Source: DP-19 sp036496285 (GTDB lineage Bacteria > Desulfobacterota > Binatia > UTPRO1). From it: a stretch of 64,000 bases of DNA. Where the stretch lies: assembly GCA_036496285.1 (NCBI GenBank), contig DASXLI010000095.1:1-64000 (forward strand). Reading direction: 5' to 3'. Position 1 is the stretch's first letter. The number at the start of each line of letters is the position of its first letter. Made by a program: the position numbers and the translations under genes. Under the pieces are notes generated by a model. It saw only the letters and a list, made by a program, of their open reading frames with translations, was not told the DNA's origin and did not search any database. Below, piece after piece: positions 1-7,550 of the stretch.

Positions 1-25
1 TTTCGCGGCGCGAAGCGCCGCGAAA
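1..25. repeat. Perfect hairpin 1 of 3
   Basis: An 11-bp perfect inverted repeat, TTTCGCGGCGC / GCGCCGCGAAA, around a GAA loop. It begins at the first base of the window, so the structure could extend further left. No U tract follows on the + strand. It could be the 3' stem-loop of a gene outside the window. Confidence 0.7.
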
Positions 26-30
26 CAGGA

Positions 31-55
31 GCGGCCGGCATTCACTGCCGGCCGC
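31..55. repeat. Perfect hairpin 2 of 3
   Basis: A 10-bp perfect inverted repeat, GCGGCCGGCA / TGCCGGCCGC, with loop TTCAC. It lies 5 nt after hairpin 1. Its sequence is unrelated to hairpin 1, so only the structure is repeated. Confidence 0.7.
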
Positions 56-64
56 GACGTCCAT

Positions 65-87
65 CGCAGCGCCCAAACGGCGCTGCG
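65..87. repeat. Perfect hairpin 3 of 3
   Basis: A 9-bp perfect inverted repeat, CGCAGCGCC / GGCGCTGCG, with loop CAAAC. It lies 9 nt after hairpin 2 and 13 nt before a TTGACA element. With the other two it forms a run of three stem-loops in 87 nt. Confidence 0.7.
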
Positions 88-100
88 GGGACAAAATCAA

Positions 101-130
101 TTGACACTCCCAAGGCGCCACGCGTACGCT
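101..130 (+). promoter_or_regulatory. Candidate sigma70-type promoter
   Basis: TTGACA at 101-106 is a perfect -35 box. TACGCT at 125-130 could be a weak -10 at 18-bp spacing, and the preceding stretch is locally A-rich. If this is the promoter, the TTG at 101 cannot be the start of the following gene, which would then begin at a GTG (215) or ATG (248). Confidence 0.3.
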
Positions 131-814
131 GGCCTCCGCCAGCGCACCCGCTCCGGTCGCCGACGCGCCCGCACCCTGATCGCACGCCCCGCACTCCGCC
201 GTGCCCTCCGCACCGTGTACACGGTGTGCACCGCGGCGACCCTCGGCATGTCGGCGGCGTCGTTGGTGCTGCCCAGCCGCGCCGCCGCGACGACCGTCCT
301 TCCCCTCGACCTCGCCGCGCTCACGAGCGCCGCCGATCGCGTGTTCATGGGCAAGGTGGTCGCCTTGCGGAGCGGCCGCGACGGCCGCGGACTGCCGGCG
401 ACCTGGACCACGTTCCAGGTCGAGGAGAGCCTCAAGGGCACGCTGCCGCGCACCCTCGAGATCAAGCAGATCGGTACCGAGGCCCCCCTCGCGGACGGCG
501 CGATCTACCGGGTACCGGCACTGCCGCGCTACGAGGTCGGCGACGAGGTCATTCTCTTTCTCCACCCGGACAGCGCGGCCGGGTTCACGAGCCCGGTCGG
601 CCTGGGACAGGGCCGCTTCCGCATCCACCACCAGCACGGCAGCACGACCGCCGAGAACGACGTCGGCAACGTGAACCTGCAGGCGCCCGCACACGCGGCG
701 CTCGCCCGCGGCACACTCGGCGCCGGAACGGCGGCGCCAGCGCCTGCCGCCGCGCCGATCCCCGTGGACGAGCTGACGGGGCGGATCCGGGCACTCGCCA
801 GTGCGCCGCACTGA
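101..814 (+). CDS. Secreted protein of unknown function beside a metalloprotease
   Basis: The frame from TTG 101 gives 237 aa. A hydrophobic stretch ending in an Ala-rich cleavage site (SRAAA) around residues 50-65 suggests export. The mature part has a compact beta-rich core with VFMGKV, WTTFQVEESLKG and GDEVILFLH segments, followed by GLGQGRFRI and an Ala/Pro-rich tail. I recognise no enzymatic motif. The start is uncertain: TTG 101 overlaps a good -35 element, so in-frame GTG 215 or ATG 248 may be real. The 3' end overlaps the next gene by 14 nt, which suggests translational coupling to the zinc metalloprotease. A role as its partner or inhibitor is possible but only inferred. Confidence 0.75.
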   Translation: MTLPRRHAYAGLRQRTRSGRRRARTLIARPALRRALRTVYTVCTAATLGMSAASLVLPSRAAATTVLPLDLAALTSAADRVFMGKVVALRSGRDGRGLPATWTTFQVEESLKGTLPRTLEIKQIGTEAPLADGAIYRVPALPRYEVGDEVILFLHPDSAAGFTSPVGLGQGRFRIHHQHGSTTAENDVGNVNLQAPAHAALARGTLGAGTAAPAPAAAPIPVDELTGRIRALASAPH

Positions 815-3002
815 CCCTCGCGCCGGGGGGCGACCCGGCGGACGCCGGTGCGGGCGCGCTGTCGCGCTCGGCCTCGCCGCGCTCGTCGTGCTGCTCGCAC
901 CGCGCGCCGACGCCGCCGGCCCATTGATCGTCAACACGAGCGGGCAGCCGCTTACGTGGAGCGGCGGCGTCGTCGACTGGAACCCCGACCGCGGCACGCT
1001 CGGCGCGCTCTCGAACTCCGCCGCCGTCAACCTCGTGGCCGACAACTTCGCCAAGTGGCAGGCAGTGCCGACGGCGTCGCTCTCGATCACCGACGGCGGG
1101 CAGCTCTCCGTCGACGTCACGGCGGCGAACGTCAACAGCTTCATCGGGGTCTGCGGCGACGGCCTCAGCCCGATCGTCTTCGACACCGACGGCTCGATCA
1201 CGGACTTGCTGCTCGGCAACAACGCCTCGAACTCGATCCTCGGCTTCGCGGGCCCGGAGTGCGGCACGCTCGCGCCGCCGGTGATCACCGAGGCCTCGGC
1301 CGTGCTGAACGGCAAGTTCATCGACGGGGTGCAGACCGGCAACAACCCCGAGATCTCGGTGGAGGAGTTCGGCGCCGTCTTCCTGCACGAGTTCGGCCAC
1401 TACCTCGACCTCGACCACTCGCAGATCAATCTGCTCGAGGCCTTCGACGGCAATCCCGCCAACGACGACACCGTCGCCACCATGTTCCCGATCCTCATCA
1501 ACGGCATGGAGGCCGCAAGTCTCGCGCGCGACGACGAGGTGTCGATCTCCACGCTCTATCCGACGGCGGCCTTCACGAACGGCTTCGGCCGCATCACGGG
1601 ACAGATCCTGCTGAGCGACGGCACGACGCCCTTCCAGGGCGCCTACGTGATCGCGCGCAACGTCGCCGACCCGCGCCACGACGCGATCGGCTACGCCTCG
1701 GGCGCGCTCGACACCGGCTCCGCCCCGGCGCTGCAGGGATTCTTCCAGCTCCCCGGACTGGCGGCCGGCGCGAGCTATACCGTCGAGGTCGAGGCGATCT
1801 ATCCGGGCTTCACTGGCGGCTCGAGCGTCGGTCCGCTCAGCACTCCGGCGGTGCTACCGGGTCCCCCGGAGTTCTGGAACGGGGCCAACGAGGCCGGCAG
1901 CAATCCCCCCGACGATCCGAACGCGCCGGGCACCTCCATCGCCGCGGTCGCCGGGCAGACGGTCGCGAACGTGGACATCGTCCTGAACGCGCCCCTGCGG
2001 CCGCTCAACGACGATTGCGGAGCGGCCACGGTCGTCGACCCGCTGCCCTTCTCCGCTCAGCTCCCGACCGACGGCGCGACGAGCGCCGCGACGGATCCGG
2101 TGCAGACATGCGGCGCCACGCAGGGCGCCAACGCGAACAGCGTCTGGTACGCCATCACCGCGCCGTCCACGGGCACGGTCACCGTCTCGACCGCCGGCAG
2201 CACCTACGACACGGTGCTCTCTGCGTACACCGGCGCCTGCGCCGCGCTCGCCCCGGTCGCCTGCAACGACGACGTCAACGGCGGCCTGCAGTCGGCCATC
2301 GGCTTCGCGGTCTCGGGCGGCACCACGTACTTCATCGAGGTGACGCAGTTCGGCAGCGCGGGCGGCGGCACCCTCTCGCTCGCGGTCTCCTTCTCGAGCG
2401 GCACGGCGGGGAGCTGCCAGCTACCCTCCCCCGGCGCCTGCACGCCCGGGTCGGGCAAGTCCAGCACCGACTGCATCAGCGAGTGGCTCGTCGAGCCCGT
2501 CCCGCCCGTGCAACGCGCCAACGTGCCGCGCCGCAACGTGCCCGGGACCAAGCTCGTCTGCCACGATGGCGACCCGAGCTGCGACTTCGACGGTCAGAGC
2601 GGCGACGGCGGCTGCACCTTCCACGTTGCGCTCTGCATCAACAACGCGGACCCGCGTGTCGCCGTCGCCGGCTGCACGCCGAGCGCCATCGCATCCTTCC
2701 TGGTGCAGCGGCCGAGCAGCAAGCGTCCGAAGGACGCCGCCGACATCGCCAACGGTACCGCGCTGAAGAACGCGGTGAGCTCGCTCGTCGGCGGCGGCGC
2801 CACCGTCTCCGGCGCGCTCGTCTCGTTCTCGCCGCCCGCCTCGGCCACCGGCGCGTGCAGCGATTTCCAGGACATCCGCGTGCCGCTCGGCACGCGCACG
2901 CTCCGGGTCCGCGCCACCACCCCCACCGGCGTCGCCGACACCGATCATCTGGCGCTGCGCTGCATGCCGCCGGCCGCGTTCTCGCGCCGACGCCACCGCT
3001 AG
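801..3002 (+). CDS. Secreted matrixin-like zinc metalloprotease with PPC domain
   Basis: A 733-aa exported protein with an Arg-rich N terminus, a hydrophobic core and an Ala-x-Ala site near residue 39. Residues 196-206 read HEFGHYLDLDH, the HExxHxxGxxH-type zincin signature of matrixin-like peptidases, here with Leu where the Gly usually stands. His196, His200 and His206 would bind zinc and Glu197 would be the base. Residues about 264-395 look like a carboxypeptidase-regulatory-type beta sandwich (GRITGQI). Residues about 402-533 resemble a bacterial pre-peptidase C-terminal domain (NSVWYAI, YDTVLSAYTG, CNDD). The last 200 residues are Cys-containing and unassigned. The start overlaps the preceding gene by 14 nt. 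An extracellular peptidase role is likely; the substrate is unknown. Confidence 0.85.
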   Translation: MRRTDPRAGGRPGGRRCGRAVALGLAALVVLLAPRADAAGPLIVNTSGQPLTWSGGVVDWNPDRGTLGALSNSAAVNLVADNFAKWQAVPTASLSITDGGQLSVDVTAANVNSFIGVCGDGLSPIVFDTDGSITDLLLGNNASNSILGFAGPECGTLAPPVITEASAVLNGKFIDGVQTGNNPEISVEEFGAVFLHEFGHYLDLDHSQINLLEAFDGNPANDDTVATMFPILINGMEAASLARDDEVSISTLYPTAAFTNGFGRITGQILLSDGTTPFQGAYVIARNVADPRHDAIGYASGALDTGSAPALQGFFQLPGLAAGASYTVEVEAIYPGFTGGSSVGPLSTPAVLPGPPEFWNGANEAGSNPPDDPNAPGTSIAAVAGQTVANVDIVLNAPLRPLNDDCGAATVVDPLPFSAQLPTDGATSAATDPVQTCGATQGANANSVWYAITAPSTGTVTVSTAGSTYDTVLSAYTGACAALAPVACNDDVNGGLQSAIGFAVSGGTTYFIEVTQFGSAGGGTLSLAVSFSSGTAGSCQLPSPGACTPGSGKSSTDCISEWLVEPVPPVQRANVPRRNVPGTKLVCHDGDPSCDFDGQSGDGGCTFHVALCINNADPRVAVAGCTPSAIASFLVQRPSSKRPKDAADIANGTALKNAVSSLVGGGATVSGALVSFSPPASATGACSDFQDIRVPLGTRTLRVRATTPTGVADTDHLALRCMPPAAFSRRRHR

Positions 3003-3015
3003 GCGCGCGCTTCCG

Positions 3016-4191
3016 CTAGGCGAGCGCCGGGCCGATGAGGCGGCGCGTCGCGAGGTCGGCGCCGGCGCGGAGCGCCGCGAGTTTCTCCCACGCCACCTCC
3101 TCGGCGACCTCGCCGAGCCCTGCCGCGGTGGCAAAGCCGCAGTCGGTGCCGGCGAGCACGCGATGCGGGTCGCCGACCGCACGTACCGCGAGCTCGAGCC
3201 GGTCGGCGACGACCTCCGGATGCTCGACGTAGTTGGTCGTCGTATCGATCACCCCCGCTATGAGGAGCATGCCGGCCGGCAGCGGGTACTGGGCGAGGCA
3301 GCGGTGCTCGTGGGCGTGCCGCGGATTCGCCATCGAGAGCACCAGGGCCCCGACCCGCGCCTCGTAGAGGAGGGGGAGCAGCGGCTCCAGCGGCACGTCG
3401 AGCGTGTGCGGCGCCTCGTAGTTGCCCCAGCAGACGTGCATGCGCACGCGCGCCGGATCGATGCCCGCGAGCGCGTGGTTGATCGCGCGCACGTTGAGCT
3501 CCACCCAGCGCAGGAAGTCGGCGAGCGGGCGGTCGGCGAACGCGGTGTGCCGCTCCATCGCGAGATCGGGGCAGTCGAGCTGGAGCACGTGCCCGCGCTC
3601 GACGATCGCGCGGTACTCGATTGCCAGCGCGTCGGCGAGCGCCATCACGTACTCGTCGACGGTCGCGTAGTGCGCGTTGGTCATGGCCGAGGCGACGATG
3701 CCCGGCGAAGCGGCCGTCATGAAGGTCTCGCGGAAGCCATGCGGCTCCTGCGCCAGGATGCGCGCGAGCTCGTCGGAGTCGCGCTGGACCGGCCCCACGT
3801 CGAGGTAGCGCACCGGCCCGATCGCCTGCGGCGCGTTCAGCAGGCTCACCATCGTGCGTGAGAAGTCGGGGAGCTTGAGGGCAAGGAAGCTCTGGAACTG
3901 GACGATGTCGCGCATGATCGGCCGATCGCTCGATCCGCCGAACCCGCTCATCCGGTGCTGCACGTAGGTGAGGAAGCTCTCGCGCGGCTGCTCGCCGTCG
4001 TTGCCGACGTCGATCCCCGCCGCGAGCTGCCGGCGTACCACGTGGCGCGTCGAGGCCTCGACCTCGCGGGCGAGCGCCGCCGCGTCGACCTGCTCGCGCT
4101 TGCTCACGCGGACGAGCAGCTCGACCAGCGCCGGCGAGCGCGGCAAGCTCCCGGCGTGCGTCGTCAGTATCCGTTGCTCACTGCGTTGCAT
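3016..4191 (-). CDS. Short cobalamin-independent methionine-synthase-like protein
   Basis: 391 aa, matching the C-terminal catalytic barrel of MetE and the stand-alone short forms that include epoxyalkane:coenzyme M transferase. Motifs seen are THAGSLPR at the N terminus, MHVCWGN (His252, Cys254) and GTDCGF (Cys351), which correspond to three of the four MetE zinc ligands. The Glu ligand usually found before the ANPRH segment seems to be Ser286 here (LSMANPRH). The full MetE N-terminal half is absent, so methyl transfer from folate polyglutamate cannot be assumed; it may act on another thiol or methyl donor. The ATG is preceded by a strong GGAGGAGG site. The start overlaps the end of the upstream 94-aa gene by 14 nt, so the two are probably cotranslated. 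Confidence 0.8.
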   Translation of the reverse strand: MQRSEQRILTTHAGSLPRSPALVELLVRVSKREQVDAAALAREVEASTRHVVRRQLAAGIDVGNDGEQPRESFLTYVQHRMSGFGGSSDRPIMRDIVQFQSFLALKLPDFSRTMVSLLNAPQAIGPVRYLDVGPVQRDSDELARILAQEPHGFRETFMTAASPGIVASAMTNAHYATVDEYVMALADALAIEYRAIVERGHVLQLDCPDLAMERHTAFADRPLADFLRWVELNVRAINHALAGIDPARVRMHVCWGNYEAPHTLDVPLEPLLPLLYEARVGALVLSMANPRHAHEHRCLAQYPLPAGMLLIAGVIDTTTNYVEHPEVVADRLELAVRAVGDPHRVLAGTDCGFATAAGLGEVAEEVAWEKLAALRAGADLATRRLIGPALA

Positions 4192-4462
4192 CGTCGTCCT
4201 CCTCCGTGGGCGTCGCGAAGCGCCGGCTCACCACGATCTCGATCTCGTCGAGGGGCGAGATGCCGCGATTGCGCACGCGCGCGCTCCAGCCCGGCACGCC
4301 GCGCAAGCTCGCGAAGACGGCGCGGATCACCTGCGGCTTGAGCGCGGTCTCCCACTCGTCCAACCACGACTCCTCCTCGAACTCGTCGTCCTCCAGCAGC
4401 GCAGGGGGGATCCTGGTCTCGAGCGTAAAGCGCAGTACGAACGTCTTTTCGCGTCGCTCCAT
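4178..4462 (-). CDS. Small acidic protein coupled to MetE-like enzyme
   Basis: 94 aa, rich in Glu and Asp (DDEFEEESW, TEEDDDATQ) with a central Arg/Trp-containing helix-like segment. It has no signal peptide or membrane helix and I do not recognise a family. Its 3' end overlaps the start of the MetE-like gene by 14 nt, so the two are likely made together. A subunit, carrier or specificity partner of that enzyme is plausible from context only. Confidence 0.6.
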   Translation of the reverse strand: MERREKTFVLRFTLETRIPPALLEDDEFEEESWLDEWETALKPQVIRAVFASLRGVPGWSARVRNRGISPLDEIEIVVSRRFATPTEEDDDATQ

Positions 4463-4560
4463 GGCGCCTCGTAGCAGCGGCGACGCGCCTCGCCAAACCG
4501 GACTGGCCGATCCGCGGCGGGACTTTGCATCTGCACGGGGGCCACGGCATGGTCGCCGCC

Positions 4561-5241
4561 ATGCCGAGCGCCGTGCGCATCGCGTCGTTGCCGCGGGGCT
4601 GGCGCCTCCTCGGATGGACGAGCGTCGCCCTGGTCGCGATGGTCGTCGGCCTGAGCGCCGTCTACGGCCTCGACGAGGCCGGCATCCGCGTGCTCATCCG
4701 GGCCACGGCGCGGACCTCCTTTGCCTGCTTCCTGCTCGCCTTCGTCGCCTCGCCACTGCGGCGCGCCTGGCGCAGTCCGGCGAGCGCCTGGCTGCTCGCG
4801 AACCGGCGCTACCTCGGGCTCTCGTTCGCGGTGTCGCATGCGCTGCACCTCGTGGCGATCCTGGCGCTCTACCACTGGTCGGGGCGCGAGCTTTTCGCCG
4901 GCACGAGCCCGCTCGTGACCGTCGTCGGCGGACTCGGCTACATACTGCTCGCCGCGATGGCGGCGACGTCGTTCGACCGCGCCGTCGCCTGGCTCGGCGT
5001 GCGCCGCTGGCGCCTCCTGCACACGATCGGAATGTACTACCTGTGGTTCGTGTTCGCGGTGAGCTACGGGCCCCGCGCCATCGGCGCGCCCGCCTATCTT
5101 CCGGCGGCGCTGCTCGCGGCGGGCGCGCTGGCGATGCGCCTCGCCTATCGCCCGGGCCGGGCGCGCAGCCTCGCTAACGCGCCGGCCGGACGCAGTCGAG
5201 ACGTCGCTGCGCCTGGCGCACCGCCGCCTCGGTCGGCGTGA
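4561..5241 (+). CDS. Ferric-reductase-like transmembrane protein
   Basis: About 226 aa from ATG 4561; upstream in-frame ATGs at 4525 and 4549 are possible. Six hydrophobic segments are visible. His residues lie in two of them (SFAVSHALHLVAILALYHW and RLLHTIGMYYLW), the arrangement of b-type heme ligands in the ferric reductase/MsrQ-like transmembrane domain. It probably moves electrons across the inner membrane. No FAD/NAD domain follows and no MsrP-like partner lies nearby, so the electron donor and acceptor are unknown. The C-terminal 25 residues are low-complexity and overlap the 3' end of the convergent leucine dehydrogenase gene by 68 nt. Confidence 0.75.
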   Translation: MPSAVRIASLPRGWRLLGWTSVALVAMVVGLSAVYGLDEAGIRVLIRATARTSFACFLLAFVASPLRRAWRSPASAWLLANRRYLGLSFAVSHALHLVAILALYHWSGRELFAGTSPLVTVVGGLGYILLAAMAATSFDRAVAWLGVRRWRLLHTIGMYYLWFVFAVSYGPRAIGAPAYLPAALLAAGALAMRLAYRPGRARSLANAPAGRSRDVAAPGAPPPRSA

Positions 5242-6211
5242 TCCCGTCGCGGGCCGCGGCGTCGAACACCTCGTCGACCCGCTGCTCGATGCGGCGCACG
5301 GTGGTGAGCGCCGTCGCGCCGCGCCCGGCGAAGGTCTCGAACCCGACGATCACCGCGCCCGCGTTGGCGGCGAAGTCGGGCGCGTACCAGATGCCGCGTT
5401 CCTGCAGCAGCGCTCCCGCCGCGTCGCTCGCGAGTTGATTGTTGGCGGCGCCGGCGATGCCGCGCGCCCGCATCCGCCGCGCGACGTCCTCGGTGATCAC
5501 CTCGCCGACCGCGCACGGCGCGACGACGTCGACGTCGGCGAGGAGCGCGTCGCCGGACGGGACGCGCTCGGCGCGTGTCTCCGCGGCGCAGCGTGACGCC
5601 CGCGGCTCGTCGACCTCGCTGAACGTCACCCGCGCGCCCGCCTCGAGAAGCAGCCGGACCAGCACGAGGCCGACGTCACCGACGCCCTGCACGAGCACGC
5701 GGGCACCGTCGAGGCCGTCGCGCCCGCTGATCCGCCGCCAGACGGCCCGGATCGCGACGAGGACGCCCGTCGCGGTGCCCAGGTCGAGGCCCCCCGCCGC
5801 GTCCTCCGGCAGCGCGAAGCGCGTCCGCGTGGTCACGAGCGCGAGCTCCGCCGCGGTCGTGCCGTAGTCGCACGCCGTGATGTAGCGGCCGCCGAGCCCT
5901 TCGATGGCCTCGCCGAGCGCCGGGAAGAGCTCGGCGGGCTTCGTGCCCGGATGGTGCAAGACGACCGTCTTGCCACCGCCCAGGTCGAGCTCGGCGAAGG
6001 CGTTCTTGTTGGTCATCGCCCGTGCCAGCCGCAGCACGTCGCGTGCCCCGTCCTCGGGGGTCGGATAGGCGCGCCAGCGGATGCCGCCGGTCGCCGGGCC
6101 GAGCCGCGTGTCGTCGATCGCGATGAAGGCCGTGAGGCCGAGCGCGCGGCGATGGACGACGTGGAACTCCTCCGGGCGGAAGGCGTCGAGAAGATCGAAC
6201 AGGCTGCTCAT
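5174..6211 (-). CDS. Leucine dehydrogenase (Glu/Leu/Phe/Val dehydrogenase family)
   Basis: 345 aa, the usual length for Leu/Phe/Val dehydrogenases and shorter than glutamate dehydrogenase. It has the substrate and catalytic segment MTNKNAFAELDLGGGK with Lys69 and Lys81, upstream GPATGGIRW, and a Rossmann fingerprint GVGDVG at 176-181. It should catalyse NAD-dependent reversible oxidative deamination of branched-chain amino acids in the cytoplasm, giving 2-oxo acids and ammonia. This fits the acyl-CoA dehydrogenase and crotonase genes elsewhere in the window. It lies 45 nt downstream of the CBS-kinase gene on the same strand. Confidence 0.88.
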   Translation of the reverse strand: MSSLFDLLDAFRPEEFHVVHRRALGLTAFIAIDDTRLGPATGGIRWRAYPTPEDGARDVLRLARAMTNKNAFAELDLGGGKTVVLHHPGTKPAELFPALGEAIEGLGGRYITACDYGTTAAELALVTTRTRFALPEDAAGGLDLGTATGVLVAIRAVWRRISGRDGLDGARVLVQGVGDVGLVLVRLLLEAGARVTFSEVDEPRASRCAAETRAERVPSGDALLADVDVVAPCAVGEVITEDVARRMRARGIAGAANNQLASDAAGALLQERGIWYAPDFAANAGAVIVGFETFAGRGATALTTVRRIEQRVDEVFDAAARDGITPTEAAVRQAQRRLDCVRPAR

Positions 6212-6256
6212 GCCCCACCGCTACCGGCGGCGCGGACGAGCGTCAACGCGGACGTG

Positions 6257-7474
6257 TCAGGAGGCGGAGGAGACCGGCTTCGCGGCGTCGGTCGGAGCCG
6301 TCTCGGCGGCGCCCGGGCCGGTCCGACGCGGCGCGGGGTCCGGCGGCAGCCGGAACTCGAACGCGGCGCCCTCGCCGTCGACGTACGGAGAGATCGCCCC
6401 GATCGCGCCTCCGTGGTGCTCGACCGCGAGGCGGCAGAAGGTGAGCCCGAGCCCCCAGCCCCGCACACGGTCCGTCCCCTGCTGGTGCTTGCGGAAGAGA
6501 TTGGGCAGCAGCGACGCCGGGATGACGGGGCCGCGATTGCCGATGCGCACGACGACGCCGCCGTCGGGCCCCGCGGTCGTCCGCACCTCGATCGTCGTCC
6601 CGCGCGGTGCGACGCTCACGGCGTTGTCGAGCAGGTTGAGCAGAATGCGCTCAACGAGCTGCTGATCGCAGCGCACGATGAGCTGCATGTCGCCGGTCGC
6701 GACGATGCCGAGCTCCTTGGTCCGGGCCATCGCCGAGAGGTCCTCGACGACCGGGCCGCACACCGACGACCAGGGCACGTCGCTCAGCCGGAGCGGCATC
6801 CACCCGCCCTCGAGCCGGTTGACGTCGAGGAGCGTCGAGACGAGCGTGGTGATGCTGCGCGTGGAGTGGCGGATGATCGACAGCATGTTGTCGAGCTGCT
6901 GGTCGTCCATCTCCAGCACCTCGACCGCGGACGCCGTCGCGTGCGTCCAGTTCTTGATGTCGTGGACGGTGAGGTCGACGAGATCGTTCCGTTGGCGCTC
7001 GCTCTCGCGTAGCTGCCACGTGCGCTCCGCCACGACACGTTCGAGGTCGCGCGCGTACTCCTGCAGCCGGACGTGCGCCGCCCGCAGCAGATCGGTCTGG
7101 GTGACGATGCCGCAGAGGCGTCCTTGGCGCGAGACGACCGGCAGGCGGCGGATGTTGCGCCGCCCGAGCTCGGCGATCGCCTCGGCGACGCTGGCCTCGG
7201 GCGCGATGACGAAGAGCGGGTGCACCATCGTCTCGCCGGCGGTGCGGGTCGTCCATCCGGTCGGGGCGGCGGCGCTCTCGCGTACGAGGTCGCGCTCCGA
7301 GAGGATGCCGACCGGACGCTCGCGGTCGGTCACCACGGCGCAGCTGATCTTGCGCTCGGCGAGCAGACGTCCGACCTCGAGGAGCGGGGTATCGACCGAC
7401 ACGTGCCACACCTGCGTGGACATGTGTTCGTCGACGCGCGAGGAGGCTCCCGGACCCATGAGCGATGCCGCCAC
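6257..7474 (-). CDS. CBS-domain histidine kinase
   Basis: 405 aa from GTG 7474; in-frame ATGs at 7459 and 7423 are alternatives and none has a clear ribosome-binding site. Two CBS motifs (residues about 18-70 and 80-133) are followed by a coiled-coil linker and a kinase. The H-box contains HDIKN with His171, the N-box is LLNLLDNAV, and GWGLGLTF is the G2 box. The G1 box is reduced to GNRGP instead of DxGxG. There is no membrane segment, so it is a cytoplasmic sensor; CBS pairs commonly bind adenine nucleotides. No response regulator is adjacent, so the partner is unknown. The weak G1 box may lower ATP turnover. Confidence 0.82.
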   Translation of the reverse strand: MAASLMGPGASSRVDEHMSTQVWHVSVDTPLLEVGRLLAERKISCAVVTDRERPVGILSERDLVRESAAAPTGWTTRTAGETMVHPLFVIAPEASVAEAIAELGRRNIRRLPVVSRQGRLCGIVTQTDLLRAAHVRLQEYARDLERVVAERTWQLRESERQRNDLVDLTVHDIKNWTHATASAVEVLEMDDQQLDNMLSIIRHSTRSITTLVSTLLDVNRLEGGWMPLRLSDVPWSSVCGPVVEDLSAMARTKELGIVATGDMQLIVRCDQQLVERILLNLLDNAVSVAPRGTTIEVRTTAGPDGGVVVRIGNRGPVIPASLLPNLFRKHQQGTDRVRGWGLGLTFCRLAVEHHGGAIGAISPYVDGEGAAFEFRLPPDPAPRRTGPGAAETAPTDAAKPVSSAS

Positions 7475-7518
7475 GCAGTTGTATCGAGCCGGCGCCGCGC
7501 GAACTTGAGCGCACGGCA

Positions 7519-7532
7519 GGTCGCATGCGACC
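7519..7532. promoter_or_regulatory. 14-bp perfect palindrome upstream of CBS kinase
   Basis: GGTCGCATGCGACC is its own reverse complement with no spacer. It sits 45 nt upstream of the GTG start of the CBS-kinase gene, in the short gap after the SDR gene. The position suits an operator for a dimeric regulator. No other copy was noticed in the window. Confidence 0.35.
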
Positions 7533-7550
7533 GCCGGCGCCCCAGGGAGC

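Noticed and set aside
585..1679. Long open frame on the minus strand opposite the metalloprotease
   Set aside because: High GC leaves antisense frames open; the product is Arg/Ala/Gly-rich without domains, while the + strand frame has a signal peptide, HExxH and a PPC domain.
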